Assembly: GCA_963798435.1 (NCBI GenBank)
Contig: CAWCTF010000006.1
Coordinates: 310,001-374,000 of the forward strand
Length of the DNA stretch: 64,000 nucleotides
Source: JALHST01 sp963798435
GTDB lineage: Bacteria > Bacteroidota > Bacteroidia > Flavobacteriales > Flavobacteriaceae
Direction: 5' to 3'
This document shows positions 19,725 to 28,335 of this stretch, in pieces. The position numbers were made by a program, and so were the translations under genes. Below the pieces are notes generated by a model that searched no databases, had not been told where the DNA came from, and saw nothing but the letters and a program-made list of their open reading frames with translations. Positions within the stretch are counted from its first letter, which is position 1. Each line of letters starts with the position of its first letter.

Positions 19725-19780
19725 TTAATTGCAGCGCCAAATTTAGAGGTTTAAAATTTTATAAAAAACCCAAACCGAGC

Positions 19781-19945
19781 TTACTCAGACTTTTTTTTAG
19801 GTTCTCTTTTAGCTTCTTTTAGACTTTTTTGCAGCATCCATTCAATTTGACCGTTGGTGCTTCTAAATTCATCAGCGGCCCATTTTTCAATCGCTTTAAG
19901 CGTTTCTTCATTAAGCCGCAATGCGAAAGCCTTCTTTTTGCTCAT
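19781..19945 (-). CDS. Arc-type ribbon-helix-helix DNA-binding protein (54 aa)
   Basis: A very short gene. The translation starts MSKKKAFALRLNEETLKAIE and continues KWAADEFRSTNGQIEWMLQ. This is the ribbon-helix-helix pattern: a strand with alternating residues (KAFALRL), helix A (ETLKAIEKWAADE), the turn RSTNGQ and helix B (IEWMLQKSLKEA), then a Lys-rich tail. Such proteins bind DNA as dimers and act as repressors. The start overlaps the hydrolase stop (ATGA, 19942-19945), so it is the last gene of the SPFH operon and may autoregulate it; that role is inferred. Confidence 0.85.
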   Translation of the reverse strand: MSKKKAFALRLNEETLKAIEKWAADEFRSTNGQIEWMLQKSLKEAKREPKKKSE

Positions 19946-20874
19946 TTTTCTGCAGTAATAAAGTCGATTAAATACTGAACCAATAGTTCAGAAATCGGAA
20001 AGTCCTTTTCAATATATGATCTATTATTTTCGGCCAATGAACCAACCTCTTTCATTACATGGTTCATTTTGGGAATAATTAATAGCGTGGCGTTGGGTTG
20101 CGCCTGTTTCAATAATTTGGCCTCTTCAATCGATACTTGTAGATCTGCGTCGCCATTTAATAATAGTAACGGGATGGTGACTTTTTTAATTTCTTCGGCT
20201 GGATCCAACTGCATCCATTCTTTTATGAATTTTTGATTCTGCGGTGCAAATAGTGCCATGAGGAAGGGATTGACATCGCGGATGGTATCGGTGCGCTCGA
20301 GTTCCTCAAAATATTGCTTGGCAACTTGCGCGAAATCGGCATTTTGCCTCTTCAGTTGTTCGATAATGGCATGGTCGATGGTAGTTCCTGGACCCGCAAT
20401 CGAAATGAAACTTTTCACGGCCTCTGTAATGGCCAACATGGCAACCAAAGAGCCCTGACTATGGCCGATTATATGAATCGAAGAAAAGCGAGGGTCATCC
20501 TGAAATCGATCGATGGCGATTTTAGCATCGTTTACAAAATCAAGAATGCTTATATCGTTAAGTTTATCCAGATTGGCAGGCGTAGCCGTGCGTTTATCGT
20601 AACGATAAAATGCCAGCCCGTGTGCATTCAAACTATCGGCCAAGGCCATGATATATCCTACTTGAATGGGGCTATTCGCTTGATTCCCATTTCGGTCAAC
20701 ATTGCCAGAGCCCGCTACAAATAGCACCAGGGGCAATTTTTTTGTGGTTCGTGGCATTGTGAGGGTGCCCGGGAGTTCTATGTTCCCATTGCGAAGGGCT
20801 ACGTCTTCGGTTATAATATTTTGAGCCCCTACTTCAAAGGCGCTAACAAATAGTACGATCAATACTTTGTACAT
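19942..20874 (-). CDS. Secreted alpha/beta hydrolase
   Basis: 310 residues with signal peptide (about 1-18, MYKVLIVLFVSAFEVGAQ). The alpha/beta hydrolase fold is clear: oxyanion region PLVLFVAGSGNVDRNGNQ, nucleophile elbow IIGHSQGSLVAM (Ser near residue 140), acid LLLNGDADLQVS, and catalytic His in PKMNHVMKE. This is the serine aminopeptidase/esterase-like group often annotated as alpha/beta fold hydrolase or acetylxylan-esterase-like; the substrate cannot be told. It starts 4 bp after the DUF4177 gene and overlaps the ribbon-helix-helix gene, so it sits inside a five-gene operon. It is likely periplasmic. Confidence 0.9.
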   Translation of the reverse strand: MYKVLIVLFVSAFEVGAQNIITEDVALRNGNIELPGTLTMPRTTKKLPLVLFVAGSGNVDRNGNQANSPIQVGYIMALADSLNAHGLAFYRYDKRTATPANLDKLNDISILDFVNDAKIAIDRFQDDPRFSSIHIIGHSQGSLVAMLAITEAVKSFISIAGPGTTIDHAIIEQLKRQNADFAQVAKQYFEELERTDTIRDVNPFLMALFAPQNQKFIKEWMQLDPAEEIKKVTIPLLLLNGDADLQVSIEEAKLLKQAQPNATLLIIPKMNHVMKEVGSLAENNRSYIEKDFPISELLVQYLIDFITAEK

Positions 20875-20878
20875 GTAG

Positions 20879-21049
20879 CTATCTTTTCTCTCGTTGAAGG
20901 ATTACCTTTAAGGAACGGGACCTGTGATTAAAGACCGTATTTATGACTGACCATCCCTCTCGAGCATATTGATTCAGTTCTTTTTCAAATTCCAGATCCG
21001 TATTTTGAAAAAACCTTCCTTTCTGTCGTATAATTTTATATTCAGTCAT
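20879..21049 (-). CDS. DUF4177-like small protein (56 aa)
   Basis: The translation starts MTEYKIIRQKGRFF and has the stretch FEKELNQYAREGWSVINTVF. The pattern EYK(I/V), then a helix ELNxYxxEGW, then a strand, is that of DUF4177 (YK-x(n)-LNxxGxEGWxxV). No signal peptide or cysteine; cytoplasmic. It begins 118 bp after the upstream 2-TM gene and ends 4 bp before the hydrolase start. Function is unknown in the family. Confidence 0.75.
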   Translation of the reverse strand: MTEYKIIRQKGRFFQNTDLEFEKELNQYAREGWSVINTVFNHRSRSLKVILQREKR

Positions 21050-21167
21050 TTGCGTTCGTATAATAGTTCACTCACTACTGAAGGAATACATGCAACTTAT
21101 AGGCTGTATTTCCTATCTGATTCACTTTAGGGAATGAAGTACAAAATAAATTCGAATGAGCTTCGAT

Positions 21168-21674
21168 TCACGACCTTTTTTCGAAATATTGTTGAATTAC
21201 CGCTGCCGCAGCCACTTCTTTTTGTGTTCCGATAAGTAGTTTATCCCCCGTTTTAAATACCAGTTGAATGCCTTTATTTCCTTTTACATTCAGGGCTTTT
21301 CCGTTTTTGCCAAAAGAGTAACGGTAACCCCAGCCACCATATTCCTTGATTGGCTTATACGTCCTTACATAGCATGCTTGCAATTCGGGCCATCGTATGG
21401 TTCTTTTAGATAAATGAAACGGTGCGAACTGATAGTATATACCATGTTCATCAATTTCAGTCTTTAATTTTAAAAGATAGAATAAGATTAAGACCAAAGT
21501 CAAGGTCAGGATGGTAATCAACTGCCCAAATGCATCATCGGCCGCTACATTTCCAACAGATTCCTTTAAAACATACCACGAATAGGAACTGTAAAGCAAC
21601 ATACACACTATTCCCAAATTAAAGAGCCGTAACCACCACTGATTAAAGTGCTGTATTTCTTTGAAAACACGCAT
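21168..21674 (-). CDS. Two-TM membrane protein with C-terminal beta domain
   Basis: 168 residues from ATG 21674, which lies 2 bp after the SPFH stop; a longer frame to 21731 overlaps that gene and is not used. Two hydrophobic segments (about 14-33 and 50-70) are followed by a beta-rich, PH-like cytoplasmic domain (EIDEHGIYYQFAPFH, RTIRWPELQACYVRTY, GKALNVKGNKGIQLVF) ending in a helix. It resembles DUF6141-type proteins, but I am not certain of that name. The near-overlap with the SPFH gene suggests that the two products work together at the membrane. Confidence 0.7.
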   Translation of the reverse strand: MRVFKEIQHFNQWWLRLFNLGIVCMLLYSSYSWYVLKESVGNVAADDAFGQLITILTLTLVLILFYLLKLKTEIDEHGIYYQFAPFHLSKRTIRWPELQACYVRTYKPIKEYGGWGYRYSFGKNGKALNVKGNKGIQLVFKTGDKLLIGTQKEVAAAAVIQQYFEKRS

Positions 21675-21676
21675 TG

Positions 21677-22537
21677 TCAATGATTTAAGGTGCCAGTATT
21701 GACTATAGGCGCAACATCTTTGTCTGAACATAGGACCACCATAAGATTACTGACCATGGCCGCTCTTCGTTCGTCATCAAGTTCTACAACTTGTTTTTCA
21801 CTGAGTTCTTTTAATGCCATTTCAACCATGCTTACGGCACCTTCGACAATTTTGTGTCGTGCGGCCACAATCGCTGTTGCCTGTTGCCGTTTGAGCATCG
21901 CATTGGCAATCTCTTGTGCATAGGCCAAATAACCGATGCGTGCCTCCAAAACTTCGATACCTGCCATAGAAAGCCGTTCTTGAACTTCTTTTTCGAGTGC
22001 CTCACTTACTTCGTTGACACTTGAACGAAGTGTAATATCTTCATCGAGGCCTTCATCGGCAAAATTGTCGTAAGGATACATACTTGCCAACTTTCGTACT
22101 GCCGCGTCCGTCTGAACGCGCACAAAGTTTTGATAATCATCTACATCGAATGCCGCCTTATAGGTGTCGGTCACCCTCCAGACCAAAATAGTACTGATCA
22201 TAATGGGATTCCCAAGTTTATCGTTCACTTTTAATCGCTCACTATCAAAATTGCTCGCACGCAGTGATATTTTTCTTTTCGAATACAACGGATTTACCCA
22301 GAATAAGCCATTTTCCTTAATGGTCCCGACATATTTCCCAAAAAGAAGAAGTACTCGGGAGCTGTTAGGATTAACCAAAACAAAGCCCGGTAACATTAAG
22401 ATGGCGGCAAAAATGCCCAAAGCACCTATAACGTTCTTGATTAAAATCAATAAAAGTAAGCCACCAAGGAAAAGCAGTAAGGCGAATAGAAGCATGGTGT
22501 AGCCGGAGCTTGGCTGGAGATTCTTCTCATTTTTCAT
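21677..22537 (-). CDS. SPFH/band 7 domain membrane protein
   Basis: 286 residues. Two closely spaced N-terminal hydrophobic segments (about 14-33 and 36-52) precede an SPFH domain (about 58-230): NPNSSRVLLLFGKYVGTIKENGLFWVNP, and the typical ending VSEALEKEVQERLSMAGIEVLEARIGYLAYAQEIANAML-like stretch, then a helical tail with RQQATAIVAAR. SPFH proteins oligomerise as rings or cages in membrane microdomains. It is the first gene of a minus-strand operon leading to the 2-TM protein, DUF4177, hydrolase and ribbon-helix-helix genes. Confidence 0.93.
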   Translation of the reverse strand: MKNEKNLQPSSGYTMLLFALLLFLGGLLLLILIKNVIGALGIFAAILMLPGFVLVNPNSSRVLLLFGKYVGTIKENGLFWVNPLYSKRKISLRASNFDSERLKVNDKLGNPIMISTILVWRVTDTYKAAFDVDDYQNFVRVQTDAAVRKLASMYPYDNFADEGLDEDITLRSSVNEVSEALEKEVQERLSMAGIEVLEARIGYLAYAQEIANAMLKRQQATAIVAARHKIVEGAVSMVEMALKELSEKQVVELDDERRAAMVSNLMVVLCSDKDVAPIVNTGTLNH

Positions 22538-22621
22538 AATAGGTTGATTTAAGTGATATTAAAATAATATCATAAAGATATGAAATTAAATCTTACTTCC
22601 CTATTTTTTCTAATTTTTGGT

Positions 22622-24874
22622 TCAACCGTTTTTGGTCCTGAATTTTTTGACTTTTTTCCGATCAGGATTTTTAAAGAGCCGTTTAAAGAAACCATCCTTC
22701 TTGATAGGTTCACAATCGAGTTTGTCCAGGACTGCCTGACTCGGCGGTTTAAAATGGGCCTTGGTCAACGTATTAAAAGAGGAATCCTTGTTCAGTTTTT
22801 GCATCCACAGAGCAAAAAGGGGTAAGGCGGCATTTGCACCTTGTCCCAAACTCGTACTTCTAAACCCGATTTCCTGATTATCAAGTCCGACCCAACTTAT
22901 ATGTACTATATGCGGCATGATGGCCACAAACCATGCGTCTTTATTATTTTGCGTAGTACCTGTTTTTCCTGCGATATCATTATTTAGTTTATAGTTCGTA
23001 CGAATTCGCGAAGCCGTCCCATTATTGATGGTAGATTTCATCATTTCAATCATAATTTCCCTATTTTCCTCTGAAAAGGCTGCTTCGGAAGCGATTTTGG
23101 GTTCAAATGTCGCCAGTACAGAATCTTTTTTATTCGTTATTGTTTGGATCAAATATGGGCTCACGGGTTTACCATCGTTCACATAGCTGGCATATGCCCC
23201 TGCCATATCAATAAGTTTTATTTCCGCAGTTCCCAATGCCAAAGAGGGCTCATTGGGTAATTCGGTCGTAATGCCCATTTTATTGGCTTGTCGCATAACC
23301 TGCACTATGCCGGTTTTCTCCATTACCTTCACAGCAACAGTATTGACCGAATTGCTCAAAGCCTGTTCCATCGAATAATTGAGATAGGCCTCATCCTTTG
23401 ATTCCGAATTACTGGGCGACCAACCCTTTAAATTTTCATAAGTTACTTCCTCTGCCGAAAAATACGTACACGGCGTGATGCCACTTTCCAGGGCGGCAGT
23501 ATACACAATGGGTTTAAAGGTAGAACCTACCTGACGCCGGCTTTGCGAAATGTGGTCAAATTTGAAATATTTAAAATTGACGCCTCCAATCCAGGTTTTT
23601 ACGGCTCCGGACGCCGGGTCGATAGCCAATGAACCCGTGTTCAAGAATTTCATGTAGTGTTGTACACTGTCAACAATGCTCGCCTCACGCGATTTTTCGC
23701 CGGACCAATCGGTCAGGGTCATCGTCCTTTTCCTGGCGAGGGAATCGCTGATCTGAGCTTTAGACCAGCCGTTATTTTTCATTTTTTTATAGGCATCGGT
23801 CCTTCGAACCAATTTATCAAGAAGTTTCTTATCTTTTAGCCAAGGCGCGCTTGATCCATAACTTTTTTCAAAACTGTTTTGTAGGGAAGTCATATGGGTT
23901 ACCATGGTTTCCTCGGCGAGTTGTTGCATTCTTGAATCTAGGGTCGTATAGATTTTTAATCCGGAAGTATAGATGTTATAATTGTTGCCTAGGGCTTTCT
24001 GTTCTTCACTCCAACGCAACATTTCTTTGCGTACTTCTTCACGAAAATAGGGGGCGATGCCTTCATTATAATCGTATTGTCGATAATCGAGTGTTAGTGG
24101 GATTTTTGAAATACTGTCATAGACCTGTTCGGTTAGATACCCGTTCTTACGCATAGATTGCAATACTAAATTTCTTCGTTCAAGACTTTTCCCTGGGAAA
24201 AGCCTAGGGTTGTAGCCATAGGTCGCCTTTAGCATTCCTACGAGCACAGCGGCTTCTTCGAGGGTTAGATCCGTAGTTGATTTATTGAAAAATTTTAAGG
24301 AGGCGCTTTCGATACCGAAGGTATTTCCTCCGAAAGAAACCGTATTGAGATAGTGGGTCAGGATTTCCTCTTTGTCGTAAATAGATTCTATTCTAGAGGC
24401 TATGATCATTTCCTTTACTTTATCGACCAAAAGGCTGGTTTTCTTGCGATCCTTTCTAGGATAGAGATTTTTAGCCAATTGTTGTGTCAACGTACTTCCA
24501 CCACCTGATGATTGGTCCTGCATAAGTAGTGTCTTTATGCCGACTCTGAAAAGACTGGGATAATCAATGCCAGAATGGTCATAAAATCGCTCGTCTTCGA
24601 TAGCTACTAAGGCATCAAGCAAGTATTTTGGCATTTTCTCAAAAGAAATGGGTTGACGATCGAAGACATAGTATTTACCAATTAGGACACTGTCAGCCGA
24701 ATACACCTCCGAGGCCCTCTGATATTGAAAATCAGAGAGTTCGCCAGTATTCGGTAGTTTGCCCCATAGACCCCATCGAACACTGAGTAGAAATACTAGG
24801 GTTCCTATAAAAAGGATTACCAAAATTAGTAGGCCAAATCTTAGAATGGGTGATTTCAGGTTCTTTAATACCAC
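22622..24874 (-). CDS. Penicillin-binding protein 1A (bifunctional transglycosylase/transpeptidase)
   Basis: 750 residues, beginning with GTG at 24874 (no in-frame ATG lies before the membrane segment). A TM segment (12-32) is followed by a GT51 transglycosylase domain (about 60-240) with catalytic Glu93 in AIEDERFYDH and the GGSTLTQQLAKNLYPR motif, and then by a transpeptidase domain (about 400-700) with SxxK at S451-K454 (GSTFKP), SxN (SNSVNTV) and KTG (AGKTGTTQ). It polymerises and cross-links peptidoglycan from the inner membrane. It is divergent from the S1/P1 nuclease gene and lies 84 bp upstream of the SPFH gene. Confidence 0.95.
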   Translation of the reverse strand: MVLKNLKSPILRFGLLILVILFIGTLVFLLSVRWGLWGKLPNTGELSDFQYQRASEVYSADSVLIGKYYVFDRQPISFEKMPKYLLDALVAIEDERFYDHSGIDYPSLFRVGIKTLLMQDQSSGGGSTLTQQLAKNLYPRKDRKKTSLLVDKVKEMIIASRIESIYDKEEILTHYLNTVSFGGNTFGIESASLKFFNKSTTDLTLEEAAVLVGMLKATYGYNPRLFPGKSLERRNLVLQSMRKNGYLTEQVYDSISKIPLTLDYRQYDYNEGIAPYFREEVRKEMLRWSEEQKALGNNYNIYTSGLKIYTTLDSRMQQLAEETMVTHMTSLQNSFEKSYGSSAPWLKDKKLLDKLVRRTDAYKKMKNNGWSKAQISDSLARKRTMTLTDWSGEKSREASIVDSVQHYMKFLNTGSLAIDPASGAVKTWIGGVNFKYFKFDHISQSRRQVGSTFKPIVYTAALESGITPCTYFSAEEVTYENLKGWSPSNSESKDEAYLNYSMEQALSNSVNTVAVKVMEKTGIVQVMRQANKMGITTELPNEPSLALGTAEIKLIDMAGAYASYVNDGKPVSPYLIQTITNKKDSVLATFEPKIASEAAFSEENREIMIEMMKSTINNGTASRIRTNYKLNNDIAGKTGTTQNNKDAWFVAIMPHIVHISWVGLDNQEIGFRSTSLGQGANAALPLFALWMQKLNKDSSFNTLTKAHFKPPSQAVLDKLDCEPIKKDGFFKRLFKNPDRKKVKKFRTKNG

Positions 24875-24979
24875 GTCATTTAATTTTTCTACCGCAATAT
24901 CATACTTAAAAATTTAAAGGCCGTCACTCTTAACAATAGATTAAATTTCCTTTTTTTACTTTTAGACAAAATTTTAGAT

Positions 24980-25750
24980 ATGAAGCGAATTATTTTGTTG
25001 CTATTTATCGGGGGCCAAATGGCTTTTGGCAATGTTCCTTTTTGGTCGAAGACCGGCCATCGGGTGATTGGTGAACTGGCCGAAAAGCATTTGACAGGGC
25101 ATGCCAAGAGGGCCATCGAAAAATTGTTACACGGTCAAAGTCTTGCATCGGTCTCGAATTTCGCAGATGAAATTAAGGCCGATTCAGTATATCGCGCGTT
25201 TAGCGCATGGCACTTTGCGAATATTCCGGCCGACAAGCACTATACTGATGTTGAACCAAGTCCGTACGGGGATTTGGTTACGGGCATACAGGCATGTATG
25301 GAAGTTATTAAGGATAAGAATAGTTCACAAGCCGACAAGGCTTTTTATCTAAAGGTGTTGGTACATTTAATAGCAGACCTACATCAGCCGATGCATCTTG
25401 GCAGACTCGAGGATAAAGGAGGCAATGATATTCAGTTGGAATGGTTTAATAGGGGGAGTAACTTGCATAAAATCTGGGACACGAATATGATCGATGACCA
25501 AGGGTTGAGTTACACAGAACTTGCAGGGTCGTTGCCAAAACTAACAAAAAAACAAATAAAAGCGGTTCAATCGGGAAGCCTTACAGATTGGGTAGAAGAA
25601 GGCCATAATTTGGCCAATACGATTTATGATTCGGTGGAAGTCGGTGAAAAATTATATTACCGCTATAGTTATGTTTGGTGGGATACTGTCGAGTCGCAAT
25701 TAGCAAAAGGAGGGTTGCGATTGGCCAAAGTCCTAAATGAGTTGTTTTAA
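24980..25750 (+). CDS. S1/P1 family zinc nuclease, secreted
   Basis: 256 residues. Signal peptide about 1-17 (MKRIILLLFIGGQMAFG). Zinc-binding motifs run along the helices: FWSKTGHR (W22, H27), SNFADEIK, SAWHFANIP, the cluster VHLIADLHQPMH, and GGNDIQLEWF-x-NLHKIWDTNMID. In this family the mature N-terminal Trp itself binds zinc. Here that residue would be W22, a few residues beyond the obvious cleavage site, so exact processing is uncertain. It degrades single-stranded DNA/RNA outside the cytoplasm, probably for nutrient scavenging. Single gene, divergent from PBP1A. Confidence 0.94.
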   Translation: MKRIILLLFIGGQMAFGNVPFWSKTGHRVIGELAEKHLTGHAKRAIEKLLHGQSLASVSNFADEIKADSVYRAFSAWHFANIPADKHYTDVEPSPYGDLVTGIQACMEVIKDKNSSQADKAFYLKVLVHLIADLHQPMHLGRLEDKGGNDIQLEWFNRGSNLHKIWDTNMIDDQGLSYTELAGSLPKLTKKQIKAVQSGSLTDWVEEGHNLANTIYDSVEVGEKLYYRYSYVWWDTVESQLAKGGLRLAKVLNELF

Positions 25751-25981
25751 TAAAATGGCTGAATAAGGTGGCGGGATTATCAGCTCGATTCGGCAGGAGT
25801 TTTGTATTTGGGCCAATTAACAGGGTTCTTCAACCTAAAAAATGTGATGTTCGACTAAAATAGTAAATAATGGCATCCGATTTGAGTTTATATACATGTC
25901 AACGGATGCGAGGAGATTAACATTTTATACCTGAATGTTAAAGGCAGTATCCTACAAAAAATTACCAGGGTATATAAAAAG

Positions 25982-26005
25982 ATCGGTCAATAGGCCGATT
26001 TTTTT
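25982..26005. terminator. Probable terminator between convergent genes
   Basis: ATCGG (25982-25986) pairs with CCGAT (25995-25999), flanked by A5 and T7. The short stem lies directly at the stop of the AlkB gene (26004) and downstream of the nuclease gene. Confidence 0.55.
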
Positions 26006-26591
26006 ATAGGATACTTCGAAAGGTCAGATTAATTCTCTCCCCGATTATTTTTTTTGTTTTCGGAACCTGATGTAACCAATAATGCTGTGTCTCCCCTTGC
26101 ATTATCAAAAGACTGCCATGATTTAACACCATTTTATAGCTGCCGGCCATATCGGTTTTGTGTTTTAGATGAAAACTTCGTACCTGACCCAGGCTGACGG
26201 AAGCAATCACGGGATTTTGTCCAAGTGACTTTTCATTATCGGAATGCCAACCGTTACTGTCTTTGCCATCACGATAGCGATTTAAAAGACAGTGCGTGAA
26301 TGTAGTCTTCGATAGCGCCTCCACTTTTTGCTTGATTTTTAAAAGTTCGGGTGTAAAATCATGAGGCTCCATTATTAAGTTCGAATAGGCGTAGGGTTTC
26401 CCATTTTCGGCGAATAAAGCCGTAAGCCGTGGTTGTTGATATACCTTTCCATATACCTTAATTACGTCTTGTTGCCAGGCAATAGTATTCTTCAGGGTTT
26501 CGAAATACTGATTGGCAGCTTTAAGTTCTAAAAAATTAGGATAGTAGACGATGTGGCTATTGGGTAGCGGCAGTTTTATTGGTTGCTCCAA
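26004..26591 (-). CDS. AlkB-family 2-oxoglutarate/Fe(II) dioxygenase (DNA alkylation repair)
   Basis: 195 residues, the compact AlkB form. It oxidatively removes methyl groups from alkylated bases in DNA (and perhaps RNA). Iron ligands: H116 and D118 (NGWHSDNE) and H174 (HYWLHQVP). 2-Oxoglutarate-binding arginines: R186 and R192 in ERINLTFRS. The segment NRYRDGKDSNGWHSD is characteristic of ALKBH2/3-like bacterial proteins. It begins 12 bp after an AraC-type regulator gene on the same strand, suggesting that the regulator controls or is induced together with it. Confidence 0.94.
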   Translation of the reverse strand: MEQPIKLPLPNSHIVYYPNFLELKAANQYFETLKNTIAWQQDVIKVYGKVYQQPRLTALFAENGKPYAYSNLIMEPHDFTPELLKIKQKVEALSKTTFTHCLLNRYRDGKDSNGWHSDNEKSLGQNPVIASVSLGQVRSFHLKHKTDMAGSYKMVLNHGSLLIMQGETQHYWLHQVPKTKKIIGERINLTFRSIL

Positions 26592-26603
26592 AGATTATTT
26601 CAT

Positions 26604-27476
26604 TTATTGCAATACGGCCTTTAATTGATTTCGATATTCCGACGGATTAAGGCCGGTAAACGCCTTGAATGATTTATTAAAATGCGAAAAGTTGTTAAAT
26701 CCGCTTTCAAAGCATACCTCGGTAATGCTCATCGGTTTTTCTGCCAGTAGTTTTGATGCATGCACCATTCTGTATTCGTTAACGAACTGAACAAAGGTCT
26801 TGTTCGTTATTTTTTTAAAATATCGGCAAAAGGATGGTACGGTCATACTGACCATATCAGCGATTTCCTCCAGCGTGATCTCTTCCTTGAAGTTGCTTTT
26901 GACATGGTTGAATACAATATTTATCCGGTCATTGTCCTTTACCTCTGTTTCCAAGGAAAACCCTTCGGCATTCAAAAGTTTATAGTCCTCAGAATTGGCT
27001 AATTCGTTCAGGATGTTCAAAATAGAGAGCAATCTCTGGAAATCGGTCTGATATTCCAAAATTTCCATTTTTTCCCCGATTTTTCTTTTGGTCTTACCTT
27101 GGAAAACAATGCCACCCTTCGCCATTTCAAAGAGATCCTGTATTTTTTTCATTTCCGGGATATTGAAGAATTCGTTTCCAAGAAAATCTGATTTCATCTG
27201 AACCACCGTTTCACTCAAATTTCCCGTCAAATGGTCGGTCAGACCACAATGGGGCATATTCCCACCGATTAAAATTAGGTCGCCATTCGTGTAATAGGAG
27301 ATATGGCTGCCGATTTGGCGCTTTCCCGAGCCTCCATTTACATATACCAATTCAATTTCAGGATGGTAATGCCAAATCGTATTCTTGTTCAATTTTTGTT
27401 CGTCGAATCTTTGATAGGTGAATGAATGCCCAAAATCGGGGGCTATAGCTTCTAAAGTAGGTTTTTGTTTAAGCAT
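26604..27476 (-). CDS. AraC family transcriptional regulator with N-terminal cupin
   Basis: 290 residues. The N-terminal cupin-like sensor (about 15-110) has KNTIWHYHPEIELVYVNGG and HISYYTNGDLILIGGNMPHCG. A linker of about 60 residues is followed by the C-terminal double helix-turn-helix (about 185-290): LEEIADMVSMTVPSFCRYFK and ITEVCFESGFNNFSHFNKSF with the signature F-x-x-x-T/G-x-x-PSEYR. It is not an Ada protein: no methyl-accepting Cys domain is present. It is co-oriented and nearly contiguous with alkB. A -7 box (TAATTTTG) lies 20 bp upstream of its start. Confidence 0.93.
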   Translation of the reverse strand: MLKQKPTLEAIAPDFGHSFTYQRFDEQKLNKNTIWHYHPEIELVYVNGGSGKRQIGSHISYYTNGDLILIGGNMPHCGLTDHLTGNLSETVVQMKSDFLGNEFFNIPEMKKIQDLFEMAKGGIVFQGKTKRKIGEKMEILEYQTDFQRLLSILNILNELANSEDYKLLNAEGFSLETEVKDNDRINIVFNHVKSNFKEEITLEEIADMVSMTVPSFCRYFKKITNKTFVQFVNEYRMVHASKLLAEKPMSITEVCFESGFNNFSHFNKSFKAFTGLNPSEYRNQLKAVLQ

Positions 27477-27495
27477 TTAATTTTCATTAATAACA

Positions 27496-27503
27496 CAAAA
27501 TTA
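27496..27503 (-). promoter_or_regulatory. Probable -7 box for the AraC-AlkB operon
   Basis: TAATTTTG on the minus strand, matching TAnnTTTG, 20 bases before the AraC start at 27476. Confidence 0.45.
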
Positions 27504-27645
27504 AAGAAGGCGATTATGGTAAATCTTTGCAAAATTACCTAAAATATGTTCAAAATTAACATTTAACAATTATTTAACCTCATATTGGGTTAAAATAGAA
27601 CATAAATTAGATAAATCGCATGTAGTGGGTGCCAGTATTGAGCGG

Positions 27646-27653
27646 TAAGTTTG
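27646..27653 (+). promoter_or_regulatory. Probable -7 box (TAAGTTTG)
   Basis: Matches TAnnTTTG, 37 bases before the ATG at 27690 of the small exported protein. It supports that ATG rather than an upstream TTG at 27651. Confidence 0.5.
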
Positions 27654-27689
27654 TACTGTAATTTATTCATTAACCCTAAAACAAATGTT

Positions 27690-28274
27690 ATGAAAAAATT
27701 TTTGAAGTTGACAGCAGTCATTGCCTTTATGTTCATTTCTATAAATGGTGTGGCAAATGAACCAAAACTAACTGTATTTAACAATGCGGGATCTAAAAGT
27801 CTGGTTTTTACCTTGGACTCAAATTCTAAGGAAACAATGGTCAAATTTTATGACGCAAATGATAACATCATATTCTCTGAAAGTTTATCAGATGGTCTCT
27901 ACGCGAAAAAATTTGATTTAAAGAGCCTTGAAAAAGGTAACTATGTCTTTAAGGTTGAAAACGAATTAACCACGTACCTGTATACCATCGATGTGCGCGA
28001 GGAAAGTGTTGATATCGTTAAAAGGAAGGAGAACAGTAAACCTGTTTTTAGAAGAGTAGGGGAGAAAGTACTTCTCAATCTTTTAAACCTTGACGAAAAC
28101 GATGTGAATATAAAAGTAATCGATAGTCAGGATCGGATCGTTTATAACGAGACCATCGCGAAAGAATCGATCGTTCAAAAGGCCTTTAATTTTGAAACGG
28201 CCATTCCTGACGGTTATGTAATTGTTGTAAAAGACGGGAAGGATACCTTTTACGAGGCTATCGTAATTAATTAG
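27690..28274 (+). CDS. Exported protein of unknown function
   Basis: 194 residues from ATG 27690 (MKKFLKLTAVIAFMFIS), with a signal peptide of about 21 residues ending GVANE. The mature part is two similar beta-sandwich-like halves: the first around LVFTLDSNSKETMVKFYDANDN and the second around DVNIKVIDSQDRIVYNE. Both have the rhythm strand, D-x-N/D turn, phenylalanine strand, suggesting a tandem immunoglobulin-like fold. No T9SS sorting domain, cysteine or lipobox. I do not recognise the family. Monocistronic: its own -7 box and a terminator right after it. Confidence 0.75.
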   Translation: MKKFLKLTAVIAFMFISINGVANEPKLTVFNNAGSKSLVFTLDSNSKETMVKFYDANDNIIFSESLSDGLYAKKFDLKSLEKGNYVFKVENELTTYLYTIDVREESVDIVKRKENSKPVFRRVGEKVLLNLLNLDENDVNIKVIDSQDRIVYNETIAKESIVQKAFNFETAIPDGYVIVVKDGKDTFYEAIVIN

Positions 28275-28305
28275 TTGGTTTAAGTTGAGTTAATCCAAGT
28301 TGAGG

Positions 28306-28333
28306 GAGGGGCTTTTTGGCCCCTCTTTTTTTT
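28306..28333 (+). terminator. Intrinsic terminator
   Basis: Stem GAGGGGC / GCCCCTC (28306-28312, 28319-28325) followed by T8. It ends the exported-protein transcript and sits just before the convergent DoxX gene. Confidence 0.85.
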
Positions 28334-28335
28334 GC

